Source: Streptomyces thermodiastaticus
GTDB lineage: Bacteria > Actinomycetota > Actinomycetes > Streptomycetales > Streptomycetaceae
DNA length: 64,000 nucleotides
Direction of reading: 5' to 3'
Assembly (NCBI RefSeq): GCF_014656135.1
Contig: NZ_BNBV01000004.1
Location: forward strand, 1-64,000
How positions within the stretch are numbered: the first letter of the stretch is position 1; every line of letters starts with the position of its first letter. The notes under the pieces are model-generated. The model ran no database searches, had not been told where the DNA came from, and saw only the letters and a list, made by a program, of their open reading frames with translations. The position numbers were made by a program, and so were the translations under genes. This document shows, piece after piece, positions 34,151-45,006 of the stretch.

Positions 34151-35770
34151 ATGCGTGCACCCGCGCGCGTCGCGTGGGCGGCCGGTGCGGTGGCGGCCGT
34201 GCTGCCGCTGGCCGCCTGCGGCAGCGGGGCGGGCGTCCCCGGCGGCAGCGTGCTCAGCTCCTCCTGGGGCGATCCGCAGAACCCGCTGGAGCCGGCCAAC
34301 ACCAACGAGGTGCAGGGCGGCAAGGTGCTCGACATGATCTTCCGTGGGCTCAAGCGGTACGACCCGCGCACCGGCAAGGCCGAGAACATGCTCGCCGAGA
34401 AGATCGAGACCACCGACGCGCGCACCTACACCATCACCGTCAAGCCCGGCTGGCGCTTCAGCAACGGCGAACCCGTCACCGCCCGCAGCTTCGTCGACGC
34501 CTGGAACTACGGCGCGAGCCTGAAGAACCACCAGAAGAACGCATACTTCTTCGGCTACATCGAGGGCTACGACAAGGTCCACCCCGCCGAGGGCCGGCAG
34601 ACCGCCGACACCCTCTCCGGGCTGACGGTCACCGGACCGCGCACCTTCACCGTCCGGCTCAGCCAGCCGTTCTCCTCCTTCCCCGACACCCTCGGCTACG
34701 TCGCCTTCGCCCCGCTGCCGCGGATGTTCTTCACCGACCACAAGGCCTGGCTGGACAAGCCGGTCGGCAACGGCCCGTACCGGATCGAGTCGTACACCAA
34801 GGGCGCCCAGATGTACCTGAGGAAGTGGGACGCCTACCCCGGGCCGGACAAGGCCCGCAACGACGGCGTCACCCTGCTGGTGTACACCGACAGCACCACC
34901 GCCTACACCGATGTGCTGGCCGGCAACCTCGACCTGGCCGACGACATCCCCGCCACCCAGCTGAAGAACGTCCGCAAGGACCTGGACGGCCGCTACATCA
35001 ACAGCCCGGCCGGCATTCTGCAGACCCTCGCCTTCCCGTTCTGGGACAAGGCCTGGAACACCGAGGGCGCCCGCAAGGTCCGCATCGGCCTGTCCATGGC
35101 CATCGACCGGGAGACCATCACCCGGACCCTGTTCCGCGGCACCCGCACCCCGGCCACCGACTGGACCTCGCCCGTCCTCGGAAAGGCCGGCGGCTACCAG
35201 CCCGGCCTGTGCGGGCGGGCCTGTACCTACCGCCCCGCCGAGGCCAAGAGGCTCATCCAGGAGGGCGGCGGGCTGCCCGGCGGGCAGGTGCGGATCACGT
35301 ACAACGCCGACTCCGGCTCGCACAAGGAGTGGGTGGACGCGGTGTGCAACTCCATCAACAACGCCCTCGGCGACGACCACGCCTGCGTCGGCAGCCCGGT
35401 GGGCACCTTCGCCGACTTCCGCAACCGGATCGCCCAGCACCGCGTCACGGGCCCCTTCCGGGCCGGCTGGCAGATGGACTATCCGCTCATCCAGAACTTC
35501 CTGCAGCCGCTGTACTACACCGACGCCTCCTCCAACGACGGCACGTGGTCGAACGCGACCTTCGACCGGCTGGTCGACCAGGCCAACGCCACCCGCGACC
35601 GGGCCACCGCGATCCGGCTGTTCCAGCAGGCCGAACGCGTCGTGCGGGACGAGATGGCCGCCATCCCGCTGTGGTACCAGAACGGCAGCGCCGGCTACTC
35701 CGACCGGCTGCACGACGTCGCGCTCAACCCGTTCAGCGTGCCCGTCTACGACGAGATCAGGGTGGGCTGA
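34151..35770 (+). CDS. Peptide ABC importer 2: substrate-binding lipoprotein
   Basis: The 539-residue family 5 lipoprotein starts at ATG 34151 with GGAGG 7 bp upstream. The signal peptide ends in LAAC (cysteine at about residue 24). It shares with the first operon the start DPQNPLEPANTNE and the block LSMAIDRETITRTLFRGTRT. It also shares WVDAVCNSINNALGDDHACV and IPLWYQNGSAGYSDRL. There are extra cysteines near CGRACTYRP. The ligand is presumably a different peptide from that of importer 1. Confidence 0.9.
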   Translation: MRAPARVAWAAGAVAAVLPLAACGSGAGVPGGSVLSSSWGDPQNPLEPANTNEVQGGKVLDMIFRGLKRYDPRTGKAENMLAEKIETTDARTYTITVKPGWRFSNGEPVTARSFVDAWNYGASLKNHQKNAYFFGYIEGYDKVHPAEGRQTADTLSGLTVTGPRTFTVRLSQPFSSFPDTLGYVAFAPLPRMFFTDHKAWLDKPVGNGPYRIESYTKGAQMYLRKWDAYPGPDKARNDGVTLLVYTDSTTAYTDVLAGNLDLADDIPATQLKNVRKDLDGRYINSPAGILQTLAFPFWDKAWNTEGARKVRIGLSMAIDRETITRTLFRGTRTPATDWTSPVLGKAGGYQPGLCGRACTYRPAEAKRLIQEGGGLPGGQVRITYNADSGSHKEWVDAVCNSINNALGDDHACVGSPVGTFADFRNRIAQHRVTGPFRAGWQMDYPLIQNFLQPLYYTDASSNDGTWSNATFDRLVDQANATRDRATAIRLFQQAERVVRDEMAAIPLWYQNGSAGYSDRLHDVALNPFSVPVYDEIRVG

Positions 35771-35776
35771 GCCGCC

Positions 35777-36700
35777 ATGGGACGGTACGTCGTGCGACGC
35801 CTGCTGCAGATGATCCCGGTGTTCGCGGGCGCCACCGCGCTGCTCTTCGTCATGGTCAACGTCATGGGCGACCCGGTCGCCGGCCTGTGCGGGGAACGCG
35901 CCTGCGACACCGCCACCGCCGCCCAGCTCAAGCGGGAGTTCGGCCTCGACCAGCCGCTGTGGCGGCAGTACGCGACCTACATGGGCAACGTCTTCACCGG
36001 CGACTTCGGCACCGCGTTCAACGGCCGGCCGGTGATCGAGCTGATGGCCTCGGCGTTCCCCGTCACCGTCCGGCTCACCCTGGTCGCCGTCGTCTTCGAG
36101 ATCGTCGTCGGGGTCACGCTCGGCGTGGTGACCGGGCTGCGCCGCGGCCGGCCCGTGGACACCGCCGTGCTGCTGGCCACCCTCGTCGTCATCTCCGTGC
36201 CAACCTTCGTCACCGGTCTGCTGCTGCAGCTGCTGCTCGGAGTGCGCTGGGGCTGGATCAGACCGTCGGTGCCGCCGCAGGCCACCTTCGACCAGCTGAT
36301 CCTGCCCGGCCTGGTCCTCGCCTCCGTCTCCCTGGCCTACGTCACCCGCCTGACCCGGACCTCGCTCGCCGAGAACCGGCGCGCCGACTATGTGCGCACC
36401 GCCGTCGCCAAGGGCCTGCCGCGGCGCCGTGTCGTGGTCAGGCATCTGCTGCGCAACTCGCTCATCCCCGTGGTCACCTTCATCGGCACCGACGTCGGCG
36501 CGCTGATGGGCGGCGCCATCGTCACCGAGCGCATCTTCAACATCCACGGCGTCGGCTACCAGCTGTACCAGGGCATCCTCCGGCAGAACACCCAGACCGT
36601 CGTCGGCTTCGTCACCGTGCTCGTCCTGGTGTTCCTGATCGCCAATCTGCTCGTGGACCTGCTGTACGCCGTCCTCGACCCCAGGATCCGCTATGCCTGA
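35777..36700 (+). CDS. Peptide ABC importer 2: permease (DppB/OppB type)
   Basis: A 307-residue permease starting at ATG 35777, six bases after the lipoprotein stop codon. It begins MGRYVVRRLLQMIPVFAGAT, has six predicted helices and the EAA loop VRTAVAKGLPRRRVVVRHLL, and ends YAVLDPRIRYA. It is closely similar to its counterpart in operon 1. A CGERACDT sequence in the first periplasmic loop is peculiar to this copy. Confidence 0.92.
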   Translation: MGRYVVRRLLQMIPVFAGATALLFVMVNVMGDPVAGLCGERACDTATAAQLKREFGLDQPLWRQYATYMGNVFTGDFGTAFNGRPVIELMASAFPVTVRLTLVAVVFEIVVGVTLGVVTGLRRGRPVDTAVLLATLVVISVPTFVTGLLLQLLLGVRWGWIRPSVPPQATFDQLILPGLVLASVSLAYVTRLTRTSLAENRRADYVRTAVAKGLPRRRVVVRHLLRNSLIPVVTFIGTDVGALMGGAIVTERIFNIHGVGYQLYQGILRQNTQTVVGFVTVLVLVFLIANLLVDLLYAVLDPRIRYA

Positions 36701-37673
36701 GCCGTCGCTGCCCCAGCCGCAGGAGCCCGAACGCGCGATCGCCGGCACCGGGACCGGCGCCGGCATGGATCTCGCGGCGGCCGAGGCGGCCACCGTGGGC
36801 TCCGGGGAGACGGGCCGACCCGCCGGCCGGCCCCGCTCCCTGTGGTCCGACGCCTGGCACGACCTGCGCCGCAACCCGGTCTTCGTGCTCTCCGCCCTGG
36901 TGATCTGCTTCCTGGTCGTCATCGCGCTGTGGCCGTCGCTGATCGCCCCGGGCAATCCGCTCCACTGCGACCTGGCCCGCGCCCAGGACGGACCGAGCCC
37001 CGGCCACCCCTTCGGCTACGACGGGCAGGGCTGCGACGTGTACACCCGCACCGTGCACGGCGCCCGCGCCTCCGTCACCGTCGGGGTGTGCGCCACCGCC
37101 GGTGTCGCCGTCCTCGGCTCGGTCCTCGGCGGACTCGCCGGCTACGTGGGCGGGTTCTGGGACGCGCTGCTGTCGCGGATCACGGACGTCTTCTTCGCCG
37201 TCCCGGTCGTCCTCGGCGGCCTGGTGCTGCTGTCCGTGGTCACCAGCAGCACGGTCTGGCCCGTCGTCGGGTTCCTCGTACTGCTGGGCTGGCCGCAGAT
37301 CTCCCGGATCGCGCGCGGGGCCGTCGTCACCGCCAAACAGCACGACTACGTGCAGGCCGCCCGCGCCCTGGGCGCCTCCGGCCCCCGGATCCTGCTGCGG
37401 CACATCGCGCCCAACGCCGTCGCCCCGGTGATCGTGGTCGCCACCATCGCGCTGGGCACGTTCATCGCGCTGGAGGCCACCTTGTCCTACCTCGGCGTCG
37501 GACTGAAACCACCCAGCGTCTCCTGGGGCATCCAGATCTCCGCCGCCTCGCCCTACGTCCGCAACGCCCCGCACGCGCTGCTGTGGCCCGCGGGGGCCCT
37601 GGCGGTCACCGTGCTGGCGTTCATCATGCTCGGCGACGCGGTGCGCGACGCCCTCGACCCGAAGCTGAGGTGA
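36693..37673 (+). CDS. Peptide ABC importer 2: permease (DppC/OppC type)
   Basis: The 326-residue permease starts at ATG 36693, overlapping the previous gene by 8 bases as in operon 1. It has a cytoplasmic tail of about 50 residues, then NPVFVLSALVICFLVVIALW. The pore helices and the EAA loop QHDYVQAARALGASGPRILL follow. It ends DALDPKLR. Confidence 0.92.
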   Translation: MPEPSLPQPQEPERAIAGTGTGAGMDLAAAEAATVGSGETGRPAGRPRSLWSDAWHDLRRNPVFVLSALVICFLVVIALWPSLIAPGNPLHCDLARAQDGPSPGHPFGYDGQGCDVYTRTVHGARASVTVGVCATAGVAVLGSVLGGLAGYVGGFWDALLSRITDVFFAVPVVLGGLVLLSVVTSSTVWPVVGFLVLLGWPQISRIARGAVVTAKQHDYVQAARALGASGPRILLRHIAPNAVAPVIVVATIALGTFIALEATLSYLGVGLKPPSVSWGIQISAASPYVRNAPHALLWPAGALAVTVLAFIMLGDAVRDALDPKLR

Positions 37674-37682
37674 CCGCACGCC

Positions 37683-38649
37683 GTGCTGCTCGAAGTCCGC
37701 GACCTGCACGTGGAGTTCCGCACCCGCGAGGGCGTCGCGCACGCCGTCAACGGGGTCGGCTACGCCGTCGACGCCGGCGAGACGCTCGCCGTGCTCGGCG
37801 AGTCCGGCTCCGGCAAGTCCGTGACCGCGCAGGCCGTCATGGGCATCCTGGACACCCCGCCGGGCCGTGTCACCGGCGGCCAGGTGCTCTTCCGGGGCCG
37901 CGACCTGCTCACGTTGCCGGAGGAGGAGCGGCGCCGGATCCGGGGCGCCGCGATCGCCATGATCTTCCAGGACGCGCTGTCCGCCCTCAACCCGGTGATG
38001 ACCGTCGGCGACCAGCTCGCCGAGATGTTCACCGTGCACCGGGGCCTGAGCCGCCGCGCGGCGCGGGCGAAGGCGGTGGAGCTGATGGAGCGGGTGAGGA
38101 TCCCGGCCGCCGCGCAGCGGGTGCGCGACTTCCCGCACCAGTTCTCCGGCGGCATGCGCCAGCGCATCATGATCGCGATGGCGCTGGCCCTGGAACCGGA
38201 CCTGATCATCGCCGACGAGCCGACCACGGCCCTGGACGTGACCGTGCAGGCCCAGGTGATGGACCTGCTGGCGGACCTGCGCCGCGAGTACGGCATGGGG
38301 CTGATCCTCATCACCCACGACCTGGGCGTCGTCGCGGACGTCGCGGACCGGATCGCGGTGATGTACGCCGGGCGCATCGTGGAGCAGGCGCCGGTGCACG
38401 AGCTGTACAAGCGTCCGGCCCACCCGTACACGCGGGGACTGCTGGACTCCGTGCCGCGCCTGGACCGCAAGGGCCGCGACCTGTACGCGATCAAGGGTCT
38501 GCCGCCCAGCCTGCTGCGCATCCCGCCCGGCTGCGCCTTCCACCCGCGCTGCCCGATGGCACGGGACGTGTGCCGCACGGACGTCCCCCCGCTGTACGAG
38601 GTCTCGCCGACGCGGGGCAGCGCCTGCCACTTCTGGAGGGAGTGCCTGG

Positions 38650-38669
<20 letters not shown>
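37683..38669 (+). CDS. Peptide ABC importer 2: ATPase (DppD/OppD type)
   Basis: The 328-residue ATPase from GTG 37683 lacks the 20-residue N-terminal tail of its operon 1 counterpart. It has Walker [49 protein letters not shown] and the cysteine-bearing C-terminus [14 protein letters not shown]. Confidence 0.92.
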
Positions 38670-39747
<1,078 letters not shown>

Positions 39748-39848
39748 CCTCCGCCGGCCGCGTCGTTGACGCGCGGGCAACGTCGCGGAAAGGGCGCCGA
39801 CACGGGCGCGCGGCACGCTGGACGCCGTACGGCCGTGCGGGTGCCGTG

Positions 39849-39884
39849 GACGGGCCGGGGGTTGCCATGCCGCCCCGGCCCGTC
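39849..39884. terminator. Bidirectional terminator between importer 2 and the S9 peptidase
   Basis: GACGGGCCGGGG (39849-39860) pairs exactly with CCCCGGCCCGTC (39873-39884). It lies between the convergent genes ending at 39747 and 39950. The remaining 200-bp gap shows nothing else. Confidence 0.85.
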
Positions 39885-39949
39885 CCCTGTACGGCGGCCC
39901 GTCTCAGGTACGGCACCCGTCCGCGCCCGGCCCCCTTCCGCCCCGGCCC

Positions 39950-42082
39950 TCAGGATTGCCCGCTCAGCCCCAGGGACCGCCTGAGGAAGTCGACCTGGAG
40001 CAGCAGCAGATTCTCCGCGACCTGCTCCTGCGGGGTCATATGGGTGACCCCGGACAGCGGCAGCACCTCGTGCGGGCGGCCGGCGGCGAGCAGGGCGGAG
40101 GACAGCCTGAGGGCGTGGGCGACCACCACGTTGTCGTCGGCGAGACCGTGCACGATCATCAGCGGCCGGTGCGGCTCGGCGGGCGCGGACAGACCCTCGT
40201 CGGTGACCAGGGAGTTGTGCGCGTACGTCTCCGGGTGCGCGGCCGGGTCGCCGAGGTACCGCTCGGTGTAGTGGGTGTCGTACAGCCGCCAGTCGGTGAC
40301 CGGGGCGCCCGCGATGCCCGCGTGGAAGACGTCCGGGCGGCGCAGCACCGCCAGTGCGGCCAGGTAGCCGCCGTAGGACCAGCCGCGGATGGCCACCCGG
40401 TCCAGGTCGAGCGGATACCGCGTGGCGAGGTCGTGCAGCGCCTCGATCTGGTCGTCCAGGGTGGCGGTGAAGTCGTGGTGGATCGCCTTCTCCCAGGCGG
40501 GGGAGCGCCCGGGGGTGCCGCGGCCGTCGGCGACGACCACCGCGAAGCCCTGATCGGCGAACCACTGGGAGGTCAGGTGCGCATTGTGCGCTGCGACGAC
40601 CCGGGCCCCGTGCGGGCCGCCGTAGGGGTCGAGCAGCACGGGCAGCCGGCGGGAGGTGTCATCGGGGTAGTCCGAAGGCATAAGCACGGCGCACGGAATT
40701 TGGCGTGCGCCCCCCTGGGTCAGGGTCACGCGCGGGGTCAGCCCGGGATCCTCCGCCCGGTCGGCGATGAACGCCGTGGGCGTGCCGCCCTCCAGCACCC
40801 GCACCTGCGTGCCCGGCCGGTCCGGCGTGGCGGACACCAGGACGGTCACGTCCCCGGCACGCACCGCGGAGTGCACGCCGGGCTCCTGGCTCACCCGCTC
40901 CACGCCCCGTTCGCCGACGCGGTAGACGTGGACCTCACCGATCTCCGCGTCCGCCGTCCCGGCGCCCGCCGAGGCGGACACGAGCACGTCGCCGTCCGCC
41001 ACGTCGAGCACCGCTCGCACATGCAACTCCGGTCCGGTCCACGGCCGTTCACCGACCACCAGGACCCGTGCGCCGCCCTCGTCCGCGATCCGCACCAGCT
41101 CTCCGGACGGGCTCCAGCAGGGAACACCGGGGAAAAGTTCCAGCCAAATTGGATCTTCGTCCGCGTGCACCGTCCGGGTCGCCCCGGTGTCCGGGTCCAC
41201 GGCCAGGTACAACTGCCCGCGCTGGTCCCGCGCCTGTACGAGGAGCAGCGGCGAACCCCCCTCTGACCAGCGCACTCGCGCGAGATAGGGGTAGCTTTCC
41301 CGGTCCCAGACGACCTCGGTGCGCCGCCCGTCCAGGCCGATGACGAACAGCTGTACGGTAGCGTTCGCGGTGCCCGCGGCCGGGTAGCGGATGTGAACCG
41401 GCTCACGTTCCGGGCGGGCGGGATCGGAGATCCACCACTGTCCCACCGGTGTATCGTCCACCCGCGTCACCAGCAGCCGGTCCGACTCCGGCGCCCACCA
41501 GAAGCCACGCGAACGGCCCATCTCCTCGGCCGCGACGAACTCGGCGACGCCGTACGCCACGGACGGCTCCTCGGGCTCGGCGAGCGCCCGGTCGCCGTCG
41601 CCCTCGGTGCCCACCACGCGCAGGGCGCCGCCCGCGACGTAGGCGACGTACCGCCCGTCCGGGGACGGCCGCGGGTCGATCACCGGCCCGGGAACGGGCA
41701 GTTCACGCGTGGTGCCGGCCCGCAGTTCGGCGGTGAAAAGCCGCCCGGACAGGGAGAAGGCGGCCAGCTCGACGGCGGTGTCGGTGGCGTAGCCGACGAT
41801 GCCGGCGCCGCTCTCGCGGCTGCGCTCACGGCGGGCGCGCTCCTCGGGGGAGAGGTCCTCCGCGGCGCCGCCGAGCAGGGTCCGCGGGTCCGCGGCGAGG
41901 TGCTCGGTGCGATCGCGAAGGTCCAGGTACCACAGCGCGTTCGCCCGGTCCGTACCGGAGCCGGACCGCAGGAAGACCACGCGGGAGGCGTCGGGAGCGA
42001 CGGTGAACGCGCGGGGCGCGCCGAGGGTGAAACGCTGGGTGCGGGCGTGCCGTCGGGGGAAGGAGAGGGGCTCGGTCGTCAT
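39950..42082 (-). CDS. S9 family (dipeptidyl-peptidase IV-like) serine peptidase
   Basis: The 710-residue protein from ATG 42082 has no signal peptide and should act in the cytosol on short peptides. Residues 1-450 form a DPP IV-type beta-propeller (SPDGRYVAYVAGGALRVV, FWWAPESDRLLVTRVDD, HIRYPAAGTANATVQLFVI). The C-terminal alpha/beta-hydrolase has the triad S569 (GWSYGGY), D649 (HGLADDNV) and H681 (THMTP). The gene lies beside the peptide importers and could cleave imported peptides; that link is inference. Longer starts upstream would add unrelated sequence. Confidence 0.9.
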   Translation of the reverse strand: MTTEPLSFPRRHARTQRFTLGAPRAFTVAPDASRVVFLRSGSGTDRANALWYLDLRDRTEHLAADPRTLLGGAAEDLSPEERARRERSRESGAGIVGYATDTAVELAAFSLSGRLFTAELRAGTTRELPVPGPVIDPRPSPDGRYVAYVAGGALRVVGTEGDGDRALAEPEEPSVAYGVAEFVAAEEMGRSRGFWWAPESDRLLVTRVDDTPVGQWWISDPARPEREPVHIRYPAAGTANATVQLFVIGLDGRRTEVVWDRESYPYLARVRWSEGGSPLLLVQARDQRGQLYLAVDPDTGATRTVHADEDPIWLELFPGVPCWSPSGELVRIADEGGARVLVVGERPWTGPELHVRAVLDVADGDVLVSASAGAGTADAEIGEVHVYRVGERGVERVSQEPGVHSAVRAGDVTVLVSATPDRPGTQVRVLEGGTPTAFIADRAEDPGLTPRVTLTQGGARQIPCAVLMPSDYPDDTSRRLPVLLDPYGGPHGARVVAAHNAHLTSQWFADQGFAVVVADGRGTPGRSPAWEKAIHHDFTATLDDQIEALHDLATRYPLDLDRVAIRGWSYGGYLAALAVLRRPDVFHAGIAGAPVTDWRLYDTHYTERYLGDPAAHPETYAHNSLVTDEGLSAPAEPHRPLMIVHGLADDNVVVAHALRLSSALLAAGRPHEVLPLSGVTHMTPQEQVAENLLLLQVDFLRRSLGLSGQS

Positions 42083-42282
42083 GCCCCGACCATATTGGCC
42101 ATGCGCCCCCTTGTGCGGCCGTGCGCGGGCCTGCGCGCGCGTGCGGATAGTTATGATCACTGGCGCATAGTGGGTATGAACGCACTGCTCGTTGTGTGGA
42201 TTTACCTGCTCCCAGTCCGTCCGACCAAGACCCCGACCCCCCTGACCCCCCGCGTCCCTGGGATCTTTGGAGGTGAGCCGCC

Positions 42283-42477
42283 GTGGCACTCTCGATTTCG
42301 GCGGTGGTGCTGCTGGCGATCATCGTCTTCTTGCTGATCAAGAAGTCCGGCTTGAAAGCCGGTCACGCGATCGTGTGCATGCTCCTCGGCTTCTACCTCG
42401 CCTCCTCCACGGTCGCGCCCACGATCAGCCAACTCACCACGAACATCGCGGGGATGATCGGAAGTCTCAAGTTCTGA
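42283..42477 (+). CDS. Small two-helix membrane protein
   Basis: A 64-residue product from GTG 42283, with an almost perfect ribosome site GGAGGTGA 7 bp upstream. The first helix is SISAVVLLAIIVFLLIKK, the second HAIVCMLLGFYLASSTVAP. A short tail TISQLTTNIAGMIGSLKF follows. Similar short proteins are frequent in Streptomyces; function is not known to me. It stands alone between a divergent peptidase and a hairpin. Confidence 0.75.
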   Translation: MALSISAVVLLAIIVFLLIKKSGLKAGHAIVCMLLGFYLASSTVAPTISQLTTNIAGMIGSLKF

Positions 42478-42532
42478 ACGCTGTCCCCGCGCTGTACAGG
42501 ACGGACCAGAGCTGAAGACCGTGCTTACGCCT

Positions 42533-42568
42533 GCCGGGCCGGCATCCCTCCGCGGTGTCCGGCCCGGC
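42533..42568 (+). terminator. Stem-loop downstream of the small membrane protein gene
   Basis: GCCGGGCCGG (42533-42542) pairs with CCGGCCCGGC (42559-42568) with a 16-nt loop. The gap 42478-42765 contains nothing else that I can support. Confidence 0.75.
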
Positions 42569-42765
42569 GGGGCGTGTCTGCCTGTCCGCCTCGGGCGCCC
42601 GCGCCTCGGCGCCGTCCTCGGTCCTTCCGCAACGACTCCGTCCTGCCCGCACCTCTCCCTGCCCCCGGGCCTGCCCGCGCTGTGCGCGGGGGCAACGTGC
42701 CGTGTCCGACCGGCGGTTCGCTGGTGTGGGGCCCGCCGCATGCACGGCGACGAGCCCCGGCGCCG

Positions 42766-42975
42766 TCATGCCGTGGCCGCGTACGGGCGGAACTGGGCCC
42801 AGACAGTGGCGGGGAAGGCAAGCCGCGGCCCGTGGACGTTCCTCGAGTCGCGGACGTGCACCGTGCCGGGTTCGGTGGCGATCTCCACGCAGGAGTCGAC
42901 CTCACTGCCGCTGCGGTAGCTGTTCTTGAACCACGTCAGACCGGGCGCGTTCTCGGACACTTTGGTACGGATCAT
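42766..42975 (-). CDS. DUF397 domain protein
   Basis: A complete 69-residue DUF397 protein from ATG 42975: WFKNSYRSGSEVDSCVEIA, TVHVRDSRNVHGPRLAFP, VWAQFRPYA. These proteins are partners of XRE/DUF5753 regulators, probably modulating them. Its start overlaps the stop of the upstream regulator gene (ATGA), so it was translated together with that gene. The regulator is truncated, which leaves this gene an orphan. Confidence 0.88.
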   Translation of the reverse strand: MIRTKVSENAPGLTWFKNSYRSGSEVDSCVEIATEPGTVHVRDSRNVHGPRLAFPATVWAQFRPYAATA

Positions 42976-43361
42976 GTCTCCCCCAGCAGTTGCTCGATGA
43001 ACGCGGCCGACGCACGAGGTGTGAGGGCCTGCGCCCGGATGATGCCATACCGGAGTTCAAGGATACGGAGCTGCCGGAGATCGGATACTGGTCGGCCGTT
43101 GGCGACTGAGGGTGAACGTTCCACGGCCGTACCGTTGTCGAACGTCAGAAGCTCAGTGCTGCCGGCCGGCCCGGCATGCTCTTCGCGGTCCATGGGCATC
43201 ACTTGCAGCTCGACGTTGCGCATCTGCCCGATGTCGAGCAGATACGTCAGCTGCGCGCGCAGATTCGCCTTGCCGCCCAGGGGGCGCCGCAGTGTCCACT
43301 CCTCCAGCACGTAGCTGATCTCCGGTGCCGGTTCCAGTGCGGCCCCTGAGGAAATCGCGGC
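42972..43361 (-). pseudogene. 5'-truncated XRE regulator (DUF5753 part only)
   Basis: The frame following a TGA at 43362-43364 reads LEPAPEISYVLEEWTLRRP, LRAQLTYLLDIGQMRNVELQ, VMP, FDNGTAVERSPSV and AFIEQLLGE. This is the second half of a Scr1/XRE-type regulator with DUF5753. The helix-turn-helix and the first half of DUF5753 are missing; mshB begins 103 bp further on. GTG 43310 could start a 112-residue product, but without a DNA-binding part. Confidence 0.85.
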
Positions 43362-43463
43362 TCATGCGCCCCGTCCGCGCGCCGTCCTTCTCGCGCCGGC
43401 GCGCTCCGGCGTCCGCCACCGGGGCGCGCGGGCGCCGGCAGCGGGCCTCGTACGCTGGTACCC

Positions 43464-44360
43464 ATGACCGAACTGCCCGCTCGGCGTCTGCTGCTGGTGC
43501 ACGCGCACCCCGACGACGAGTCCATCAACAACGGCGTGACCATGGCCCGGTACGCGGCCGAAGGCGCGCTGGTGACCCTGGTCACCTGCACGCTCGGTGA
43601 GCGGGGCGAGGTGATCCCGCCCGAGTTGCGGCATCTGACCGGTCAGGCACTGGGCGCCCACCGCAGGCAGGAGCTGGCCGCGGCCATGGCCGAGCTGGGG
43701 GTCACCGACGTCCGGCTGCTCGGCGGTGCCGGGCACTACCGGGACTCCGGGATGATGGGGCTGCCCGACAACGAGGACCCGGACTGCCTGTGGCAGGCCG
43801 ACCTCGACACCGCCGCCGAGCATCTCGTCGCCGTCGTCCGCGAGGTGCGCCCCCAGGTGCTGGTGACCTACGACGACAACGGCGGCTACGGCCATCCCGA
43901 CCACATCAAGGCGCACCGCGTCGCCATGCGCGCCGCGGAGCTGGCCGCCGACCCGGCCGTGCGGCCCGACCTGGGAGAGCCCTGGGACATCCCCCGCGTG
44001 TACTGGAACCGGGTGCCGCGCTCCGTCGCCGAGGCCGCCTTCGCGCGGCTGCGCGCGGACCTGCCCGGCCTGCCCTTCGACAAGTCCGCCGAGGTGGACG
44101 ACGTTCCCGGGGTGGTGCCCGACGAGCGGATCACCGCCCGGATCGAGGGCGACGCCCGGGCCGCTGCCGCCAAGGCCGCCGCAATGCGCGCGCACGCCAC
44201 CCAGATCGAGGTGGCCGGGTCCTGCTTCGCGCTCTCCAACGAACTCGCCCAGCCGCTGTTCACCACCGAGTACTACGAGCTGGTGCGCGGCGGGGACGGC
44301 ACCCCGGCCGGGGCGGGCACCCTGACCGATCTGTTCGCCGGCATCGAGGAGGCGGCATGA
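43464..44360 (+). CDS. mshB: GlcNAc-Ins deacetylase MshB (mycothiol synthesis)
   Basis: MshB removes the acetyl group from GlcNAc-inositol, the second committed step to mycothiol, the main thiol of actinomycetes. The 298-residue zinc enzyme starts at ATG 43464. It shows the metal and catalytic motif HAHPDDE (residues 13-19) and the third zinc ligand in [11 protein letters not shown] (H147). The PIG-L family fold blocks [26 protein letters not shown] and YYELVRGG also occur. Length is typical. The next gene overlaps it by four bases. Confidence 0.93.
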   Translation: MTELPARRLLLVHAHPDDESINNGVTMARYAAEGALVTLVTCTLGERGEVIPPELRHLTGQALGAHRRQELAAAMAELGVTDVRLLGGAGHYRDSGMMGLPDNEDPDCLWQADLDTAAEHLVAVVREVRPQVLVTYDDNGGYGHPDHIKAHRVAMRAAELAADPAVRPDLGEPWDIPRVYWNRVPRSVAEAAFARLRADLPGLPFDKSAEVDDVPGVVPDERITARIEGDARAAAAKAAAMRAHATQIEVAGSCFALSNELAQPLFTTEYYELVRGGDGTPAGAGTLTDLFAGIEEAA

Positions 44361-44809
44361 GCCCGGCGGGACGCGGACCGGAGCGGCGCCCCGCGTCCCA
44401 GCCGGCGCACGGCCCCCTGCCGGCGCAGCCGCTGAAGCTGCCGTCGGCGGGCCGGACGGCCGCGTACCTGGTGCTGTTCGTGCTCGGTGCGGTGGTCGGC
44501 GGTGCCGGGGCGCTGGTGCAGGCCGCCTGGTTCCCCGGCGGTCTGCTGCTGGCCCTCGCGGGCGCCGCCGGGCTGTTCCTGGGCGGGACGCAGGCACTGC
44601 GCAGCCGTGGCGGCGCGGTGGCGGGCGCGGCCGGCTGGCTCATCGCCGTGCTGCTGCTCACCGCCAGCCGCCCGGAAGGCGACTTCCTCTTCGCGGCGGG
44701 CGCTGGATCCTATCTCTTCCTGCTCGGCGGCATGGCCGTCGCTGTGGTCTGCGCCACTCTTGGCCGGGTGAGGCAACCGGACGCCCGTGACGCCCGACTT
44801 GGCGAATGA
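44357..44809 (+). CDS. DUF6113-like membrane protein
   Basis: The 150-residue protein overlaps mshB (ATGA). After 30 polar residues it has four hydrophobic segments: [55 protein letters not shown] and [20 protein letters not shown] protein of this kind commonly follows mshB in Streptomyces; I recall the name DUF6113. Whether it has to do with mycothiol is unknown. Confidence 0.75.
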   Translation: MSPAGRGPERRPASQPAHGPLPAQPLKLPSAGRTAAYLVLFVLGAVVGGAGALVQAAWFPGGLLLALAGAAGLFLGGTQALRSRGGAVAGAAGWLIAVLLLTASRPEGDFLFAAGAGSYLFLLGGMAVAVVCATLGRVRQPDARDARLGE

Positions 44810-45006
44810 CGTACCGCTTCTTCCCTGCGCACCCGTGCGGGTCTGGTGTGGGTTTGCCCAACGGCCCAGGGAAACAGGCTGGAAGCGGCCAGTATGGTGG
44901 TGCGCGCCGCCGAGCCTCCCCCAAGCACTCCACTGCGCTCGTGCCGGGGGACTCCCACGTACTGTGAGGTCGTAACGGGCGGCGGAGCCAACCGGGAGAA
45001 CCTGCC

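Noticed and set aside
32681..36955. A minus-strand open frame of 1424 codons opposite the peptide importers
   Set aside because: It lies antisense to genes with complete ABC motifs, has shadow-type low-complexity composition (runs of Gly, Val, Asp, Leu), and spans an operon boundary. Long antisense frames are expected at this GC content.
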